64,000 bases of DNA from Bacteroidia bacterium (GCA_905373475.1 CAJPTC010000007.1:1-64000), one strand, 5' to 3'; shown: positions 25,873 to 35,878, counted from the stretch's first letter. Numbers and translations are program-made. The notes: generated by a model from the letters alone, not told the origin.

Positions 25873-26715
25873 ATGTTTACACCCAATGTCCAAGATTTGA
25901 GCATCAAGGAGATACGAGCTATTATTGCTGCGATCCGAGTTGGACATGGTGACGATTTCTCTGATTTCAATTTAGGCGTTTTGAGCAGGCGTGTGGCAAT
26001 AGCCATGAATCGCTTGGGCGTTAGGCAAACAGAGGTGTTCTGCCAGATGCTACAAGGCGGCGATCTGCTATTCTACAAGCGCCTTCTTGCCGAAATAACT
26101 CCCCCTACTACAGAACTTTTGCGAGATCCCTCTTTTTGGCTACATCTCCGTGAAGACGTCCTCCCAAGCTTGAACTCTAAAAATGAGAAGCTAAAAATCT
26201 TACAAGCTGCATACGACACTGGAGAGGAATTGTATTCTTTGCTAATTGTTCTAGAAGAGCTGAAGCTACGTGCAGATGTAGAGCTCACCTCTGTTTATTT
26301 AAGCGAAGATACGCTGACGCAAATCCGTAATTGTAAGCTACCATCTCGGAGACAAGAGGTAGATAAGGCAAATTTTGCGCGCTTTGAAGCTTCTGTCCCG
26401 TACGAGCAGTATATTTCAAGTGTAGCCGATACGGTACAGTTTCGTAGAGAATTGCTTGCCGATGTGCATTTCTTGCGGCTTGCTCCCGTTTTTAACTTAC
26501 CAGCAGACCCGAAGTACCATCTTATTCTTTGTCGCAATCAATTCCTTTATTTTAATCCGCAGCTAGGTATCAGAAATATGCAGAATCTGTTTGACCGACT
26601 CCGTGGTGGCGGAATACTTGTTCTAGGGGCAAAAGAATGCTTGGATAGTTATCAGAATGGTAGTACATTTACAGTACTCAACCGCGAGGAAAGTATATAT
26701 AGAAAAAGAATATAG
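25873..26715 (+). CDS. CheR-like protein with a degenerate SAM site
   Basis: A paralogue of the first CheR, 280 residues. The fold is clear: EITPPTTELLRDPSFW lines up with AITVNTSELFRDPSVW, and LCRNQFLYFNPQ with FCRNVLIYFN. The SAM loop, however, reads LQAAYDTGEELYS where the active paralogue has WHAGCSMGQEVYS; GCSxG is lost, and the following acidic ASDIN motif reads YLSEDT. It is probably unable to methylate and may act as a pseudoenzyme that binds the CheR substrate or sensor. Its stop overlaps the next start. Confidence 0.72.
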   Translation: MFTPNVQDLSIKEIRAIIAAIRVGHGDDFSDFNLGVLSRRVAIAMNRLGVRQTEVFCQMLQGGDLLFYKRLLAEITPPTTELLRDPSFWLHLREDVLPSLNSKNEKLKILQAAYDTGEELYSLLIVLEELKLRADVELTSVYLSEDTLTQIRNCKLPSRRQEVDKANFARFEASVPYEQYISSVADTVQFRRELLADVHFLRLAPVFNLPADPKYHLILCRNQFLYFNPQLGIRNMQNLFDRLRGGGILVLGAKECLDSYQNGSTFTVLNREESIYRKRI

Positions 26716-27284
26716 TGACAGGACGTTATAAGGCAGTCGTTATAGGCGGCTCTGCGGGTAGTTTTCAGGTTGTGGTGCGAATATTACAGTCGCTCCCAAC
26801 CTCTTTTGCTTTGCCTGTCATTTTGTGTCTACACCGCTTGAAACACGTCCGTTCGGGCTTCGATGAAGCCCTGTCTCTCCGTTCTTCGATTCCCGTAATA
26901 GAACCAAACGATAAAGAGACCATACGTTCTGGAATTGCATATTTAGCGCCTTCAAATTACCACCTATATGTTGAACTCGGAAATCGTTTTTCTCTCTCTA
27001 CAGAGGAGGTCGTAAATCATTCGCGCCCCTCAATAGATCTGACTTTTTTTTCCGTGGCTCGCGTGTACCGCGAACATGCATTAGGTATAATTCTCTCAGG
27101 GGCAAATAGAGATGGCGCTTTGGGCTTGCAACGTCTGAAAAAAATGGGTGGTACTGCAATTGTGCAAGATCCGAGAGAGTGCGAAGTCCGTACAATGACT
27201 GAAGCCTCCTTGCAACTTACGACTGTCGATGCCATTCTAACAACAGAGGGAATAATAAAATATTTGGAAGATTTGAGGTTGTAA
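26715..27284 (+). CDS. Stand-alone CheB methylesterase domain
   Basis: CheB removes methyl groups added by CheR or deamidates glutamine. This 189-residue product is only the esterase domain; the receiver domain of classical CheB is absent, so it is not controlled by CheA phosphorylation. The triad appears intact: Ser13 in GGSAGS, His40 in CLHR, and Asp in GANRDGALG (about residue 133; GMGxDGA in most homologues). Start is GTG at 26715, overlapping the preceding stop. The pairing with CheR suggests reversible methylation of a protein in this operon, possibly one of the sensors. Confidence 0.85.
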   Translation: MTGRYKAVVIGGSAGSFQVVVRILQSLPTSFALPVILCLHRLKHVRSGFDEALSLRSSIPVIEPNDKETIRSGIAYLAPSNYHLYVELGNRFSLSTEEVVNHSRPSIDLTFFSVARVYREHALGIILSGANRDGALGLQRLKKMGGTAIVQDPRECEVRTMTEASLQLTTVDAILTTEGIIKYLEDLRL

Positions 27285-27287
27285 CTA

Positions 27288-28073
27288 ATGAGTAAGAGCG
27301 AAGTGAACCGTTTGCGTAGCATTCGGCAATATCTATTGATTGGACTCTCTTTCCTATTTAGCGGCGGGATAGCCCTGCTTGCCTACAGCCCCAGTAATGG
27401 CTTGACTGTAAGTTACGGATTCATAATAGCATTGGCTTTAGGATTGAATGTCTTGCTGATTTACCAAATTCAAGTCATTTGGACGGAGATAAACCGACGC
27501 GTGCAGAGCGAGAAGATGATTCAGGCTCTGATGACAAAACGCGAAGAATTGGAAAAAGAATTAAGAGCCTTATATGCTGAAAAAGAACAAGAGAACGTGG
27601 ATACGCGGAATGCAGATCAATTGCTAGAAGACCTCGTCTCTGAAGTTCAAGGAAGTGAATTCCAGACTTATGTCGATTCATATTTCCAAATTGTTGGCAA
27701 GGAGTGGCAACTTATGCAAGGTTTGCTCTTTATGCGTCAAGAAGACGATGTCTTTCGGAAGGTTGCTCACTATGCTTACTATAGCAATGAATCGGATCTC
27801 CAGTTTGTGAGTGGCGAAACTCTTTTAGGGCAAGTTGTAAAAGAGGGGAAACCGCTGTACATCGATCATGTTGAAAGCGAAAGCATTGTGGTTGCTTCGG
27901 GAACGGGAAGCTGTATGCCTTGTAGCGTATATATAGTCCCTTTCGCAGAACGGGAGAAAAAGTGCAATGGTGTTTTTGAGTTGGCTTTTGTAAAGCCTTT
28001 AGACGAAAAGGAGCGCGAGTTGCTAGCCCGCTTTACAGAACGCATATCTGTTGAAATAGAAAAGAAGGCGTAA
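27288..28073 (+). CDS. Membrane protein with coiled coil and GAF-like domain
   Basis: A protein of 261 residues with two membrane segments (about 13-33 and 40-62, short loop between), a coiled coil (about 65-105) and a C-terminal GAF-like domain (about 120-255). There is almost no extracytoplasmic part, so the signal is probably sensed inside. No output domain is visible. The gene is separated by 3 bases from the CheB gene and by none from the SiaA-like phosphatase gene. Confidence 0.65.
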   Translation: MSKSEVNRLRSIRQYLLIGLSFLFSGGIALLAYSPSNGLTVSYGFIIALALGLNVLLIYQIQVIWTEINRRVQSEKMIQALMTKREELEKELRALYAEKEQENVDTRNADQLLEDLVSEVQGSEFQTYVDSYFQIVGKEWQLMQGLLFMRQEDDVFRKVAHYAYYSNESDLQFVSGETLLGQVVKEGKPLYIDHVESESIVVASGTGSCMPCSVYIVPFAEREKKCNGVFELAFVKPLDEKERELLARFTERISVEIEKKA

Positions 28074-30707
28074 ATGAAACATGTTACGATATGGTCAGAA
28101 TTAAAATTCTGGCATTGGCGTTTACGTAGCCGAGAGATTGGGGTAGCGCTTCTGCTTTTTTGTCTGAGTTTCTTCCTTGTAATACTCAGCTGGATTCTAG
28201 CGGCAGATGCTCTCAATGGAGAATTTACAATGGCTTCGCTCTTCTCCTTGCATCTTCGTCAGCCTATTTTATTCCTTACAGATTTTTTTCCCGTATTTAT
28301 AGGTTTTGGTTACCTATTCCTTCAGTCGCGTAATACAACTCTTATTATCGAATTGGAGAAAGAGAATGAGGCACAGAGCCAGAGCATTGAAGAAAAGGCT
28401 GATTTTGCCATGGCTATCGGCGATGGGAAATACAATGCCACTCTTGCGATACAAGATCTTGAGAACGACCGTTTGGGACGATCCTTACTCCGAATGCGCG
28501 ACAACCTGTTGGCGAATACTCAAAAGGAAAATGAGCATTCGTGGGTTACGCGCGGGAAAGATGAAGTGGCTTACGTCCTTCGTATGTATACCAATTTGCA
28601 AGAGTTAGGCTATGAAGTCTTGAAAAAGTTGGTTGCTTACATAAATGTGGTACAAGGAGGACTTTTCCTGTATGACGAAGAGAAACAGAGGCTTTACGGT
28701 CTTGCTACCTACGCATATAACCGCGAAAAACTAAATCATCTGGAGTTTGCATTGGGTGAAGGTCTCGTTGGACAATGTGCCTACGAGCGTGGAATTATCC
28801 ATCGCACGGAAATCCCTGATGATTATTTTACAATCACATCGGGAATTTTAGGTGATGCGCGTCCGAAGAGTATTCTTCTTGTACCTCTAATCACCGATGA
28901 ACGTCTACAAGGGGTTATTGAATTTGCATCGCTGAGTGAAGATTTTAACGAGCGCGACATACACTTTCTAGAAGAGGTCGGTGAGACCGTAGCGCGCGTC
29001 ATTTTCAACTTGCGTATAAGTCAAAAGACAGAGGCTTTGTTGCATGAAGCGCAACAAATGACTCGCGAGTTACGGACGAACGAGGAACTTTTGCGACAGA
29101 ATGCTGAGGAGATGCAGAAAACGCACGAAGAGCTAGAGCGTTCAAATGTCCAGCTAGAAGCCAAAATTACAGAAGCCGAGAATGCACAAAAACGACTTCA
29201 TTCTCTCTTAGAAAATGCGAGCGAAGTAATTACGATATATGATAGAACTCAGAAAATAACCTACATCAGTCCCTCTGTCACGAAAATCTTGGGCTATACG
29301 CCGCAAGAGATGATAGACGGAAAGGATCGTGAGCGTCTGACACAGGAAGGTGTCCGAATTTTGCATAAAACATTCGAAAGTCTGATAGAGAACCCTCACG
29401 TCCCCGTCACTTATCAATACATCTTCATGAAAAAAGATGGCGTGAAGGTTTCGATGGAGGTTACTGGTCGGAATTTATTGGAAGACCCAGCTATACGCGG
29501 CATCATACTCAATTCGCGAGACATAACCGAACGTGTGCGCGCCGAGAAAGAGGAGCGAATGAAGAGTAAGATGCAGTCGCTCTCGGAGAATTCCGTAGAT
29601 ATGATCGTCCGTCTGAATACGGAAGGACAGTTCTTTTATGCTAACCCCATTGTCTCTCGCTTCTTTGGAGTCACCGTTAGTGAGGTTGTCGATAAGAATC
29701 TACAGGAGGTCGCAATGCCTGAAGTTCTAAGAGCGAGTATTCAAGATGCATTGCACGAGGTCATACAAAGTCAAACAAAGTGGGAACACGAAGTCTCGAT
29801 AGAGCGAGAGGGAGAGCAGTTGATTCTAAAGTTGTTAGCAATTCCAGAATTTGAAGACGGAGTACTTGAGACGATCCTATTAGTAGGGCATGATGTGACC
29901 GAGGCCAAACGAATTGAAAATGTAATCCAAGAGAAGAACCATAAAATCCAAGAGAGTATCAACTATGCAAAGCGCATACAATCGTCTATACTGCCCGATA
30001 CGAAACTGATTCAGCAATATCTCCCAAAGTCCTTTATGTACTATGCTCCGCGTGATGTGGTCAGCGGAGACTTCCCCTGGTTTTTTGTAAAAGATGACTA
30101 CCTTTACATAGCCGCGGTTGATTGTACAGGGCATGGTGTGCCAGGGGCGCTGCTATCCTTTATCGGCTTCTTTACGTTAAACAACGTAGTGGATCACGAT
30201 GCGTCTTATAGTGCGGGTAAAGTGCTGGATTTGTTGCATGCTGGGGTTAGGAAAACATTACGTCAGGAACGCGCAGAGGCGGATGCGCGCGATGGGATGG
30301 ACATCGCACTGTGTAAGATAGACTTGAAGCGTATGCATTTGGAGTTTGCAGGAGCACACCGTCCCTTGTATCTAGTTCGAGATGCCGAACTGGAGGAACT
30401 AAAGGGGGATAGGCGTGCTATTGGCGGTATTCCGAATCCGCGGAAACCAGAAGGTGAGTTTACAAACTATAGCATTGATCTGCATACTGGCGACAGAATC
30501 TTTTTCTTCTCAGACGGACTCCCTGATCAGCAGGGCGGCGAGAATGGCATGAAGAAATATAGTCCACAACATATACGCGAAGTCTTGCTTGAGAATCGGA
30601 AACTCTCGATGCCACGTTTAGCTCAATTTATAGAGGAAGATTTCTTACGCCATCGAGGCGACTGGCGACAGATGGATGACGTCTTGTTGATTGGTATAGA
30701 GTTTTAG
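28074..30707 (+). CDS. SiaA-like PP2C phosphatase with membrane, GAF and PAS domains
   Basis: A protein of 877 residues: two membrane segments (about 22-45 and 66-86), a coiled region, a GAF domain (about 190-325), a coiled coil (325-375), two PAS domains (about 375-490 and 500-620, the first ending GIILNSRDITERVRAE) and a C-terminal SpoIIE/PP2C phosphatase (640-877). Metal-binding motifs are present: VSGDF (about 662-666), VDCTGHG, FSDGLPD and QMDDVLLIGI. In Pseudomonas aeruginosa SiaA dephosphorylates SiaC; the SiaB and SiaC genes follow here, so the same role is likely. The sensory front is much larger than in the pseudomonad protein. Confidence 0.85.
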   Translation: MKHVTIWSELKFWHWRLRSREIGVALLLFCLSFFLVILSWILAADALNGEFTMASLFSLHLRQPILFLTDFFPVFIGFGYLFLQSRNTTLIIELEKENEAQSQSIEEKADFAMAIGDGKYNATLAIQDLENDRLGRSLLRMRDNLLANTQKENEHSWVTRGKDEVAYVLRMYTNLQELGYEVLKKLVAYINVVQGGLFLYDEEKQRLYGLATYAYNREKLNHLEFALGEGLVGQCAYERGIIHRTEIPDDYFTITSGILGDARPKSILLVPLITDERLQGVIEFASLSEDFNERDIHFLEEVGETVARVIFNLRISQKTEALLHEAQQMTRELRTNEELLRQNAEEMQKTHEELERSNVQLEAKITEAENAQKRLHSLLENASEVITIYDRTQKITYISPSVTKILGYTPQEMIDGKDRERLTQEGVRILHKTFESLIENPHVPVTYQYIFMKKDGVKVSMEVTGRNLLEDPAIRGIILNSRDITERVRAEKEERMKSKMQSLSENSVDMIVRLNTEGQFFYANPIVSRFFGVTVSEVVDKNLQEVAMPEVLRASIQDALHEVIQSQTKWEHEVSIEREGEQLILKLLAIPEFEDGVLETILLVGHDVTEAKRIENVIQEKNHKIQESINYAKRIQSSILPDTKLIQQYLPKSFMYYAPRDVVSGDFPWFFVKDDYLYIAAVDCTGHGVPGALLSFIGFFTLNNVVDHDASYSAGKVLDLLHAGVRKTLRQERAEADARDGMDIALCKIDLKRMHLEFAGAHRPLYLVRDAELEELKGDRRAIGGIPNPRKPEGEFTNYSIDLHTGDRIFFFSDGLPDQQGGENGMKKYSPQHIREVLLENRKLSMPRLAQFIEEDFLRHRGDWRQMDDVLLIGIEF

Positions 30708-30737
30708 TTCAGGCGAGTATCGAAAGTAAGAGTAGAG

Positions 30738-31307
30738 ATGGCGGAGGCGAAACTGTGCAGCTATTTGCAATATGTAGAACGTGAGTACCAACGTTTAGGA
30801 GGCGGCGAGGTGATGCTTGCTTACGAGGGCGAGGTGTCGCAGTCGTTAATTTTGTCATTAACGGGGCTAATAGAGCTTGAAATCGTAAAGTCTGGAGAAG
30901 ATGCTAAGCTCCAGAAACAGCTGTTCCATACGCTAGTAGAGGGACTACAAAATATCATGAAACATGCTGACCCTATTGAAGGGGAGCGGATGACGATGTT
31001 TAGTGGTCGTGGTGTCGTTATGTTAATACGTACGCCAGTATGTTATTATGTCTTGGTTGGTAACATTGTCTTAAGCAGTCGTGTTCCTGACATGCGCGCG
31101 CGTCTTGACACGCTAAAAAATGCGAACGATGATGAACTCAAGGCTATGCACAGAGCCAGCTTGCGTGGGAACGAGATTTCTGAAAAAGGAGGTGCTGGTT
31201 TGGGATTAATCGATATGGCGCGCAAGGCGCAAGATATCGATTATAGGTTTGAGGTAATAAATGAGGAACGCCAATTCTACCTCCTAGAGGTAAAGTTGAA
31301 GCGTTAG
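30738..31307 (+). CDS. SiaB family protein kinase
   Basis: A product of 189 residues with a GHKL-like ATP site: HTLVEGLQNIMKHAD (about residues 63-77) as the N box and GGAGLGLIDMARKA (about 155-168) as the G2 box. This is the SiaB/DUF6272 family; SiaB of Pseudomonas phosphorylates a threonine of SiaC. There is no histidine-kinase dimerisation domain. The gene lies between the PP2C phosphatase and the SiaC-like protein, giving the complete A-B-C set in the same order as in Pseudomonas. Confidence 0.85.
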   Translation: MAEAKLCSYLQYVEREYQRLGGGEVMLAYEGEVSQSLILSLTGLIELEIVKSGEDAKLQKQLFHTLVEGLQNIMKHADPIEGERMTMFSGRGVVMLIRTPVCYYVLVGNIVLSSRVPDMRARLDTLKNANDDELKAMHRASLRGNEISEKGGAGLGLIDMARKAQDIDYRFEVINEERQFYLLEVKLKR

Positions 31308-31341
31308 TTATAAACGAAATAAAAAGGAGAGAGAAAGGAAG

Positions 31342-31725
31342 ATGGAGGTTATCAAAATACAGGGGACAGACGATACTCCTACGGTGATTCTAGAGGCTGA
31401 CAAGGGACTATTTGAGATATCTGGTCGCTCGCTGCCAGAAGATGTAACGGCGTTTTATGCCCCAGTTTTAGCATGGCTCAAAGACTATGCTGCAAATCCT
31501 AACCCTAAGACGGTATTTACCTTCAAGCTTGTGTATTTTAATACGGCAAGTTCGAAGCTTCTACTCGATATCTTGGTGAAGCTGGAAGAGATTCATAGTG
31601 ACGGGAAGGACGTCTTGATTAAATGGTGTTATCCTGAAGACGACGAAGATATGAAAGAGGCAGGGGAAGAGTATGCTGAAATTGTTGACGTCCCCTTTGA
31701 ACAAGTGCCATACGACGTCGTATAG
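31342..31725 (+). CDS. SiaC family regulatory phosphoprotein (DUF1987)
   Basis: A product of 127 residues of the DUF1987/SiaC family. The phosphorylatable threonine lies in VYFNTASSK and is residue 68, the same number as Thr68 of Pseudomonas SiaC. By analogy SiaB would phosphorylate it and the PP2C protein dephosphorylate it. In Pseudomonas unphosphorylated SiaC activates a diguanylate cyclase; no GGDEF protein is in this window, so the output partner here must differ or lie elsewhere. A ribosome site AAAGGAGAG precedes the ATG. Confidence 0.88.
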   Translation: MEVIKIQGTDDTPTVILEADKGLFEISGRSLPEDVTAFYAPVLAWLKDYAANPNPKTVFTFKLVYFNTASSKLLLDILVKLEEIHSDGKDVLIKWCYPEDDEDMKEAGEEYAEIVDVPFEQVPYDVV

Positions 31726-31808
31726 AATACATAATGCAGGTTATTTGTGCGCATAGCTAGAAGAGAAAGAGCTGGATAAAGAGTGCGTTGATATTTGGTT
31801 AGTGTTTT

Positions 31809-34800
31809 ATGAGTGAAGAAATTTTAAAGGCCTTGATGCAACTCTTCGCCATTATTGCGAAGCAGGACGAAGGGCTTGGAGAAAGTGAGCGCGAATATGT
31901 TGAAGCGTTCTTAAAGCAGCAAATCAACGCAGAGGCTGTTGCCGAATATTTAGCCTTGTTTGACGGATATGTCAGCGACGATAAAGGGGGAAGTGGGAGT
32001 AAACTTACCTCTGTAAAAGATTCTGTCCGTATCCTAGGGATCTGCAAGAAGATCAATAAAACACTAACGCAGAAACAAAAAGTCGTTGTTCTAGTACGTC
32101 TTTTTGAATTGGTCAGTGCAGAAGGGAAATTCAGTGAACAACGTATGGCTATTATCAATACCGTTTCAGAGGTATTTAAGGTAGAGCCTGAGGAGTTTGC
32201 GGATATCGAGACCTTCGTTCTGAGTAAGGATTTACTGACATTAACGCGCCCAACTATACTGATTATACACGCGAACGAACTTTGTGAACACGAGCACGAC
32301 GATGCGGCGCACTGCAAGGAAATTCGTGTAGATTCTCTAGATCTGCCTTTGGCAATCCTACGCATAAAATCGGAAGATCTTTATTTTCTGCGCTATACAG
32401 GACATGAAGATCTTTACCTCAATGGTTTGTCAATACATAATCGGCGGATTTACCTCTTTGCCAATGGGAGTAGTATAAAATTGCCGAAGGGGAAGCCCAT
32501 CTATTACACAGATGTGGTCTCGCATTTTATGGTCGATTTGAGTTTGACCCCTATTTCGTACGTTGTCGATAATATCTCCTACCGTTTCCCAAATGGTGCT
32601 TTAGGGCTGAGAAATATTTCCTTCTCTGAAGAACACGGTCGATTAGTGGGCATCATGGGAGCGAGCGGAGCAGGGAAAACGACGCTCTTAAATGTTCTAT
32701 CTGGAGCTTCAACACCTTCGGAAGGCGAAGTAAGAATCAATGGTCTAGACCTGTATAAAGACAAGGAACATCTTGAAGGAACAATTGGAGTTATCCCACA
32801 AGACGACCTATTGATTGAGGAGCTGACGGTTTTTCAGAATTTGTATTACAGCGCAAAACTCTGTTTCCGCGATAAAAGTGAGAAAGAGCTTTGTGAATTA
32901 GTAGATCGTACGCTTGCCAGTCTCGGGCTATTGGAGCGTAAAGATCTTAAGGTTGGATCGCCTCTGAACAAGATGATCTCTGGTGGACAACGAAAGCGTC
33001 TCAATATTGCGCTTGAGTTGATAAGAGAACCATCTATTCTATTTGTAGACGAACCCACCTCGGGATTGTCGTCGCGCGATTCGGAGAATGTAATGGATTT
33101 GCTCCGAGAGTTGACGCTCAAGGGGAAACTTATCTTTGTTGTAATACACCAGCCATCATCGGAAATCTATAAGATGTTCGATGATATGCTGATTCTCGAT
33201 ACTGGAGGCTATTTAGTCTATTGGGGCAATCCTGTCGAAGCCGTAATGTATTTCAAAAAGGCTGATGCACAGGTTAATAGTGATGTTGGAGAGTGTCCGA
33301 CTTGTGGGAATGTGAATCCCGAATTGATTTTCAATATCATAGAGTCTCATGTTGTAGACGAGTTTGGTCGTTATACGCCTAAAAGAAAGGTGCCTCCGCA
33401 GCGCTGGGAAGAGATCTTTAAGGAAGCAAAACCGCCTGTACATGTAAATGAGGAGTCTGTGCCTCCGCCTAAGTCCTTGAATATTCCTTCTCGATTTAGG
33501 CAGTTCCTGATCTACACTGCGCGTGACTTTCGCTCTAAGATTAGCAATACGCAATATATCGTATTGAATTTGTTAGAGACGCCAGTGTTAGCTTTTATAT
33601 TGGCGTATGTAATACGATATATTCCCGATCCGAACTCTTCTGTATATGTTTTCAGAGAGAATGAGAACATACCTATATATATTTTCATGTCACTAATCGT
33701 CGCTCTATTTATCGGACTGACTGTTAGTGCTGAAGAAATATTCAAGGATCGGAAGATATTAAAACGGGAGCAGTACTTAAACCTGAGCCGTACCTCTTAT
33801 CTTTTCAGTAAAATATTCATTCTACTGGTTCTCTCTGCCATACAAACTTTGTCTTTTGTACTGATCGCCAATAGCATATTAGCGCTCCGGGGGTTGAACA
33901 TGGAGTATTGGCTGATTTTGTTTTCAACCGCCGTTTGTGCCAACCTGATAGGATTGAATATCTCAGCTACGTTTAATAGCGCTGTTACCATATACATAGT
34001 CATCCCGCTCTTGATGATCCCTATGATGGTACTCTCGGGGGCAATGTTTTCATTTGAAAAGTTAAATCGTGCCGTTGGTAGCTTCGATCGTGTTCCCATA
34101 ATTGCCGAATTTATGCCTACTAAATGGGGGTACGAGGCTCTCGTTGTGCTCCAGTTTAAGGACAACGAGTTCCAGCGCCACTTCTATGATATGGAAAAAG
34201 TGGAGCGTAATGCAAACTATAAGACGGTCTATCTGCTCCCAGAATTACAAAAGCGCCTAGAGTATTGTATTGATAATTGGGGGCTGCGCGATAGTGCTAA
34301 AGTCGCAGAAAAGATGCGAGACGCATTGGCTGTTCTGCATCGCAGCCTCCAGCGTGAGCATGATGTAGAAGCTGTGGAAATTCCGTATGACTATCTCTCG
34401 GCTCTGAATTACGACAGTGTCTCTGAAGAAGCGCTCTATGAAACGGTTGGTTACCTAGAACAGTTGCAAGAGAAGTACGCGAAAATATTCGGCGAAAAGA
34501 ATAAACAACGGGATGCAATTGTTTCACATCTCATGGCAACAGAACCTCAGTTGTATGAAGCGAAGCGTGCTGCATACCATAATGAAAGTGTTGCAGACTT
34601 GGCACAGAAAGTGTTTGAAAAGAATAAAATCTTACAGTTCAAGGATCAACTCGTACAGCAGTATGACCCTATTTACCGTGACCCCATCCCTAATTCCTAT
34701 TTTGATATTGGAGCGCATTTTTTAGCGCCCCGTAAACACTTTATGGGGCATTATTTCGATACCTACTGGTTCGATCTTACGATTCTGTGGGTAATGAGTG

Positions 34801-34892
34801 CTTTCCTTTATTTGTCTCTGCATTTGGAGTTGCTGAGACGGATTGGAAATCTTTTTGCAATTTTGCGTAGAGGCTTCAAAAAACAACGATAA
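31809..34892 (+). CDS. ABCG-type ABC transporter with N-terminal TerB-like and FHA-like regions
   Basis: A single chain of 1027 residues. Residues 1-150 are a helical TerB-like region. Residues 190-255 form a beta-rich FHA-like part (TGHEDLYLNGLSIHNRRIYL). The ATPase follows with Walker A GASGAGKTT (about 282-290), signature ISGGQRKRLN and Walker B ILFVDEPTSGL. A CPTCGN segment near residue 497 may be metal-binding. ABC-2 membrane segments occupy about 570-810, with one more near 970-1000 after a long loop rich in charged residues. The substrate is unknown. An FHA-like domain would fit a transporter controlled by the Thr phosphorylation in this operon; that is inference. Confidence 0.75.
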   Translation: MSEEILKALMQLFAIIAKQDEGLGESEREYVEAFLKQQINAEAVAEYLALFDGYVSDDKGGSGSKLTSVKDSVRILGICKKINKTLTQKQKVVVLVRLFELVSAEGKFSEQRMAIINTVSEVFKVEPEEFADIETFVLSKDLLTLTRPTILIIHANELCEHEHDDAAHCKEIRVDSLDLPLAILRIKSEDLYFLRYTGHEDLYLNGLSIHNRRIYLFANGSSIKLPKGKPIYYTDVVSHFMVDLSLTPISYVVDNISYRFPNGALGLRNISFSEEHGRLVGIMGASGAGKTTLLNVLSGASTPSEGEVRINGLDLYKDKEHLEGTIGVIPQDDLLIEELTVFQNLYYSAKLCFRDKSEKELCELVDRTLASLGLLERKDLKVGSPLNKMISGGQRKRLNIALELIREPSILFVDEPTSGLSSRDSENVMDLLRELTLKGKLIFVVIHQPSSEIYKMFDDMLILDTGGYLVYWGNPVEAVMYFKKADAQVNSDVGECPTCGNVNPELIFNIIESHVVDEFGRYTPKRKVPPQRWEEIFKEAKPPVHVNEESVPPPKSLNIPSRFRQFLIYTARDFRSKISNTQYIVLNLLETPVLAFILAYVIRYIPDPNSSVYVFRENENIPIYIFMSLIVALFIGLTVSAEEIFKDRKILKREQYLNLSRTSYLFSKIFILLVLSAIQTLSFVLIANSILALRGLNMEYWLILFSTAVCANLIGLNISATFNSAVTIYIVIPLLMIPMMVLSGAMFSFEKLNRAVGSFDRVPIIAEFMPTKWGYEALVVLQFKDNEFQRHFYDMEKVERNANYKTVYLLPELQKRLEYCIDNWGLRDSAKVAEKMRDALAVLHRSLQREHDVEAVEIPYDYLSALNYDSVSEEALYETVGYLEQLQEKYAKIFGEKNKQRDAIVSHLMATEPQLYEAKRAAYHNESVADLAQKVFEKNKILQFKDQLVQQYDPIYRDPIPNSYFDIGAHFLAPRKHFMGHYFDTYWFDLTILWVMSAFLYLSLHLELLRRIGNLFAILRRGFKKQR

Positions 34893-34948
34893 GAGTGGCG
34901 TGTTACCATTCGTTTGGAACATCGTTTGTGGTTAGAATAAAGAGGACT

Positions 34949-35872
34949 ATGAGAGTAGAAAAAACGATAATTTATGCTTTTGCATTGGCAGGTCTTCTAT
35001 TAGGAGGATGTCAGTGCTCGCGGACTGGTCCAGATGTATCTCAGGATTTCAATATACCAGATTCGCTTAAAGACAAGCAAGAGGTTGAGTTGTCTGAGGG
35101 GGTCACCGAGAAAATGGTTGAAAATATATCTTCTCCTGTTGAGACAGCTGCGCTTATCAAACGCCTGAAAGTACCGTTCAATAAGGACTTCCTAATCTCT
35201 ACCGACGTAGCAGATCATCTCAATACGAATTTTGAAAAGGCGTTGGGACTTGGACTGTATGGAACAGATTTGGGGTATCTCAATATGTACGAGAAAACCT
35301 CGAGTGTTCTGAACTATATTTCTTCTGTAAAGTCGCTTGCCGATGGAATTCAAGTGGGGCAGTTCTTTGATTTTGCTACGTTAAAACGCCTTGCTTCCAA
35401 CAATGAGAATCTTGACTCTCTGATTTATATCTCGCAGCAGAGTTACAACAAGATTGATCGGTATCTCCGTACTACCAATCGTGCTTCTTTGAGTGTCGTC
35501 ATTGTAACAGGTGTGTGGATTGAGGGGATGTATCTGTCTACGCGCGTTGCTCAGATTACAAAGAACCGGAAAATGGAGGAGAGTGTGGCAGATCAGAAAG
35601 TGGTTTTGGCAACCTTAATACCCATTTTACGCGTATACGAACGGGATCAGGATATCAAAGGCTTGGCAGACCGCCTAGAGTCTTTACGAGAGTTGTACGA
35701 CGAAGTCCGGATTACGTATGAACAGGGAACGCCTGAAACTAGAATAGTAGATGGTAAATTGGTGGTAGAGCAAAAGGATAAGCAAATTGTTGATTATTCG
35801 CCCGAATTGATGCAACAGCTTATGAACGAGATAATCTCGATACGTACTGAATTGATAACACCTAAGGGGTAA
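34949..35872 (+). CDS. Lipoprotein of the Sia operon
   Basis: A lipoprotein of 307 residues from ATG 34949; the frame extends back to 34895 without a signal-like sequence. The lipobox LGGC lies near residue 21. The remainder is mostly helical with no domain I recognise (segments such as YISQQSYNKIDRYLRTTNR). It ends 6 bases before the next exported protein gene. It may be an envelope partner of the ABC transporter or sensors. Confidence 0.6.
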   Translation: MRVEKTIIYAFALAGLLLGGCQCSRTGPDVSQDFNIPDSLKDKQEVELSEGVTEKMVENISSPVETAALIKRLKVPFNKDFLISTDVADHLNTNFEKALGLGLYGTDLGYLNMYEKTSSVLNYISSVKSLADGIQVGQFFDFATLKRLASNNENLDSLIYISQQSYNKIDRYLRTTNRASLSVVIVTGVWIEGMYLSTRVAQITKNRKMEESVADQKVVLATLIPILRVYERDQDIKGLADRLESLRELYDEVRITYEQGTPETRIVDGKLVVEQKDKQIVDYSPELMQQLMNEIISIRTELITPKG

Positions 35873-35878
35873 AAGATT

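Noticed and set aside
23088..27284. A classical chemotaxis operon
   Set aside because: There is no MCP signalling domain, CheA, CheW, CheY or flagellar gene, and CheB lacks its receiver domain.
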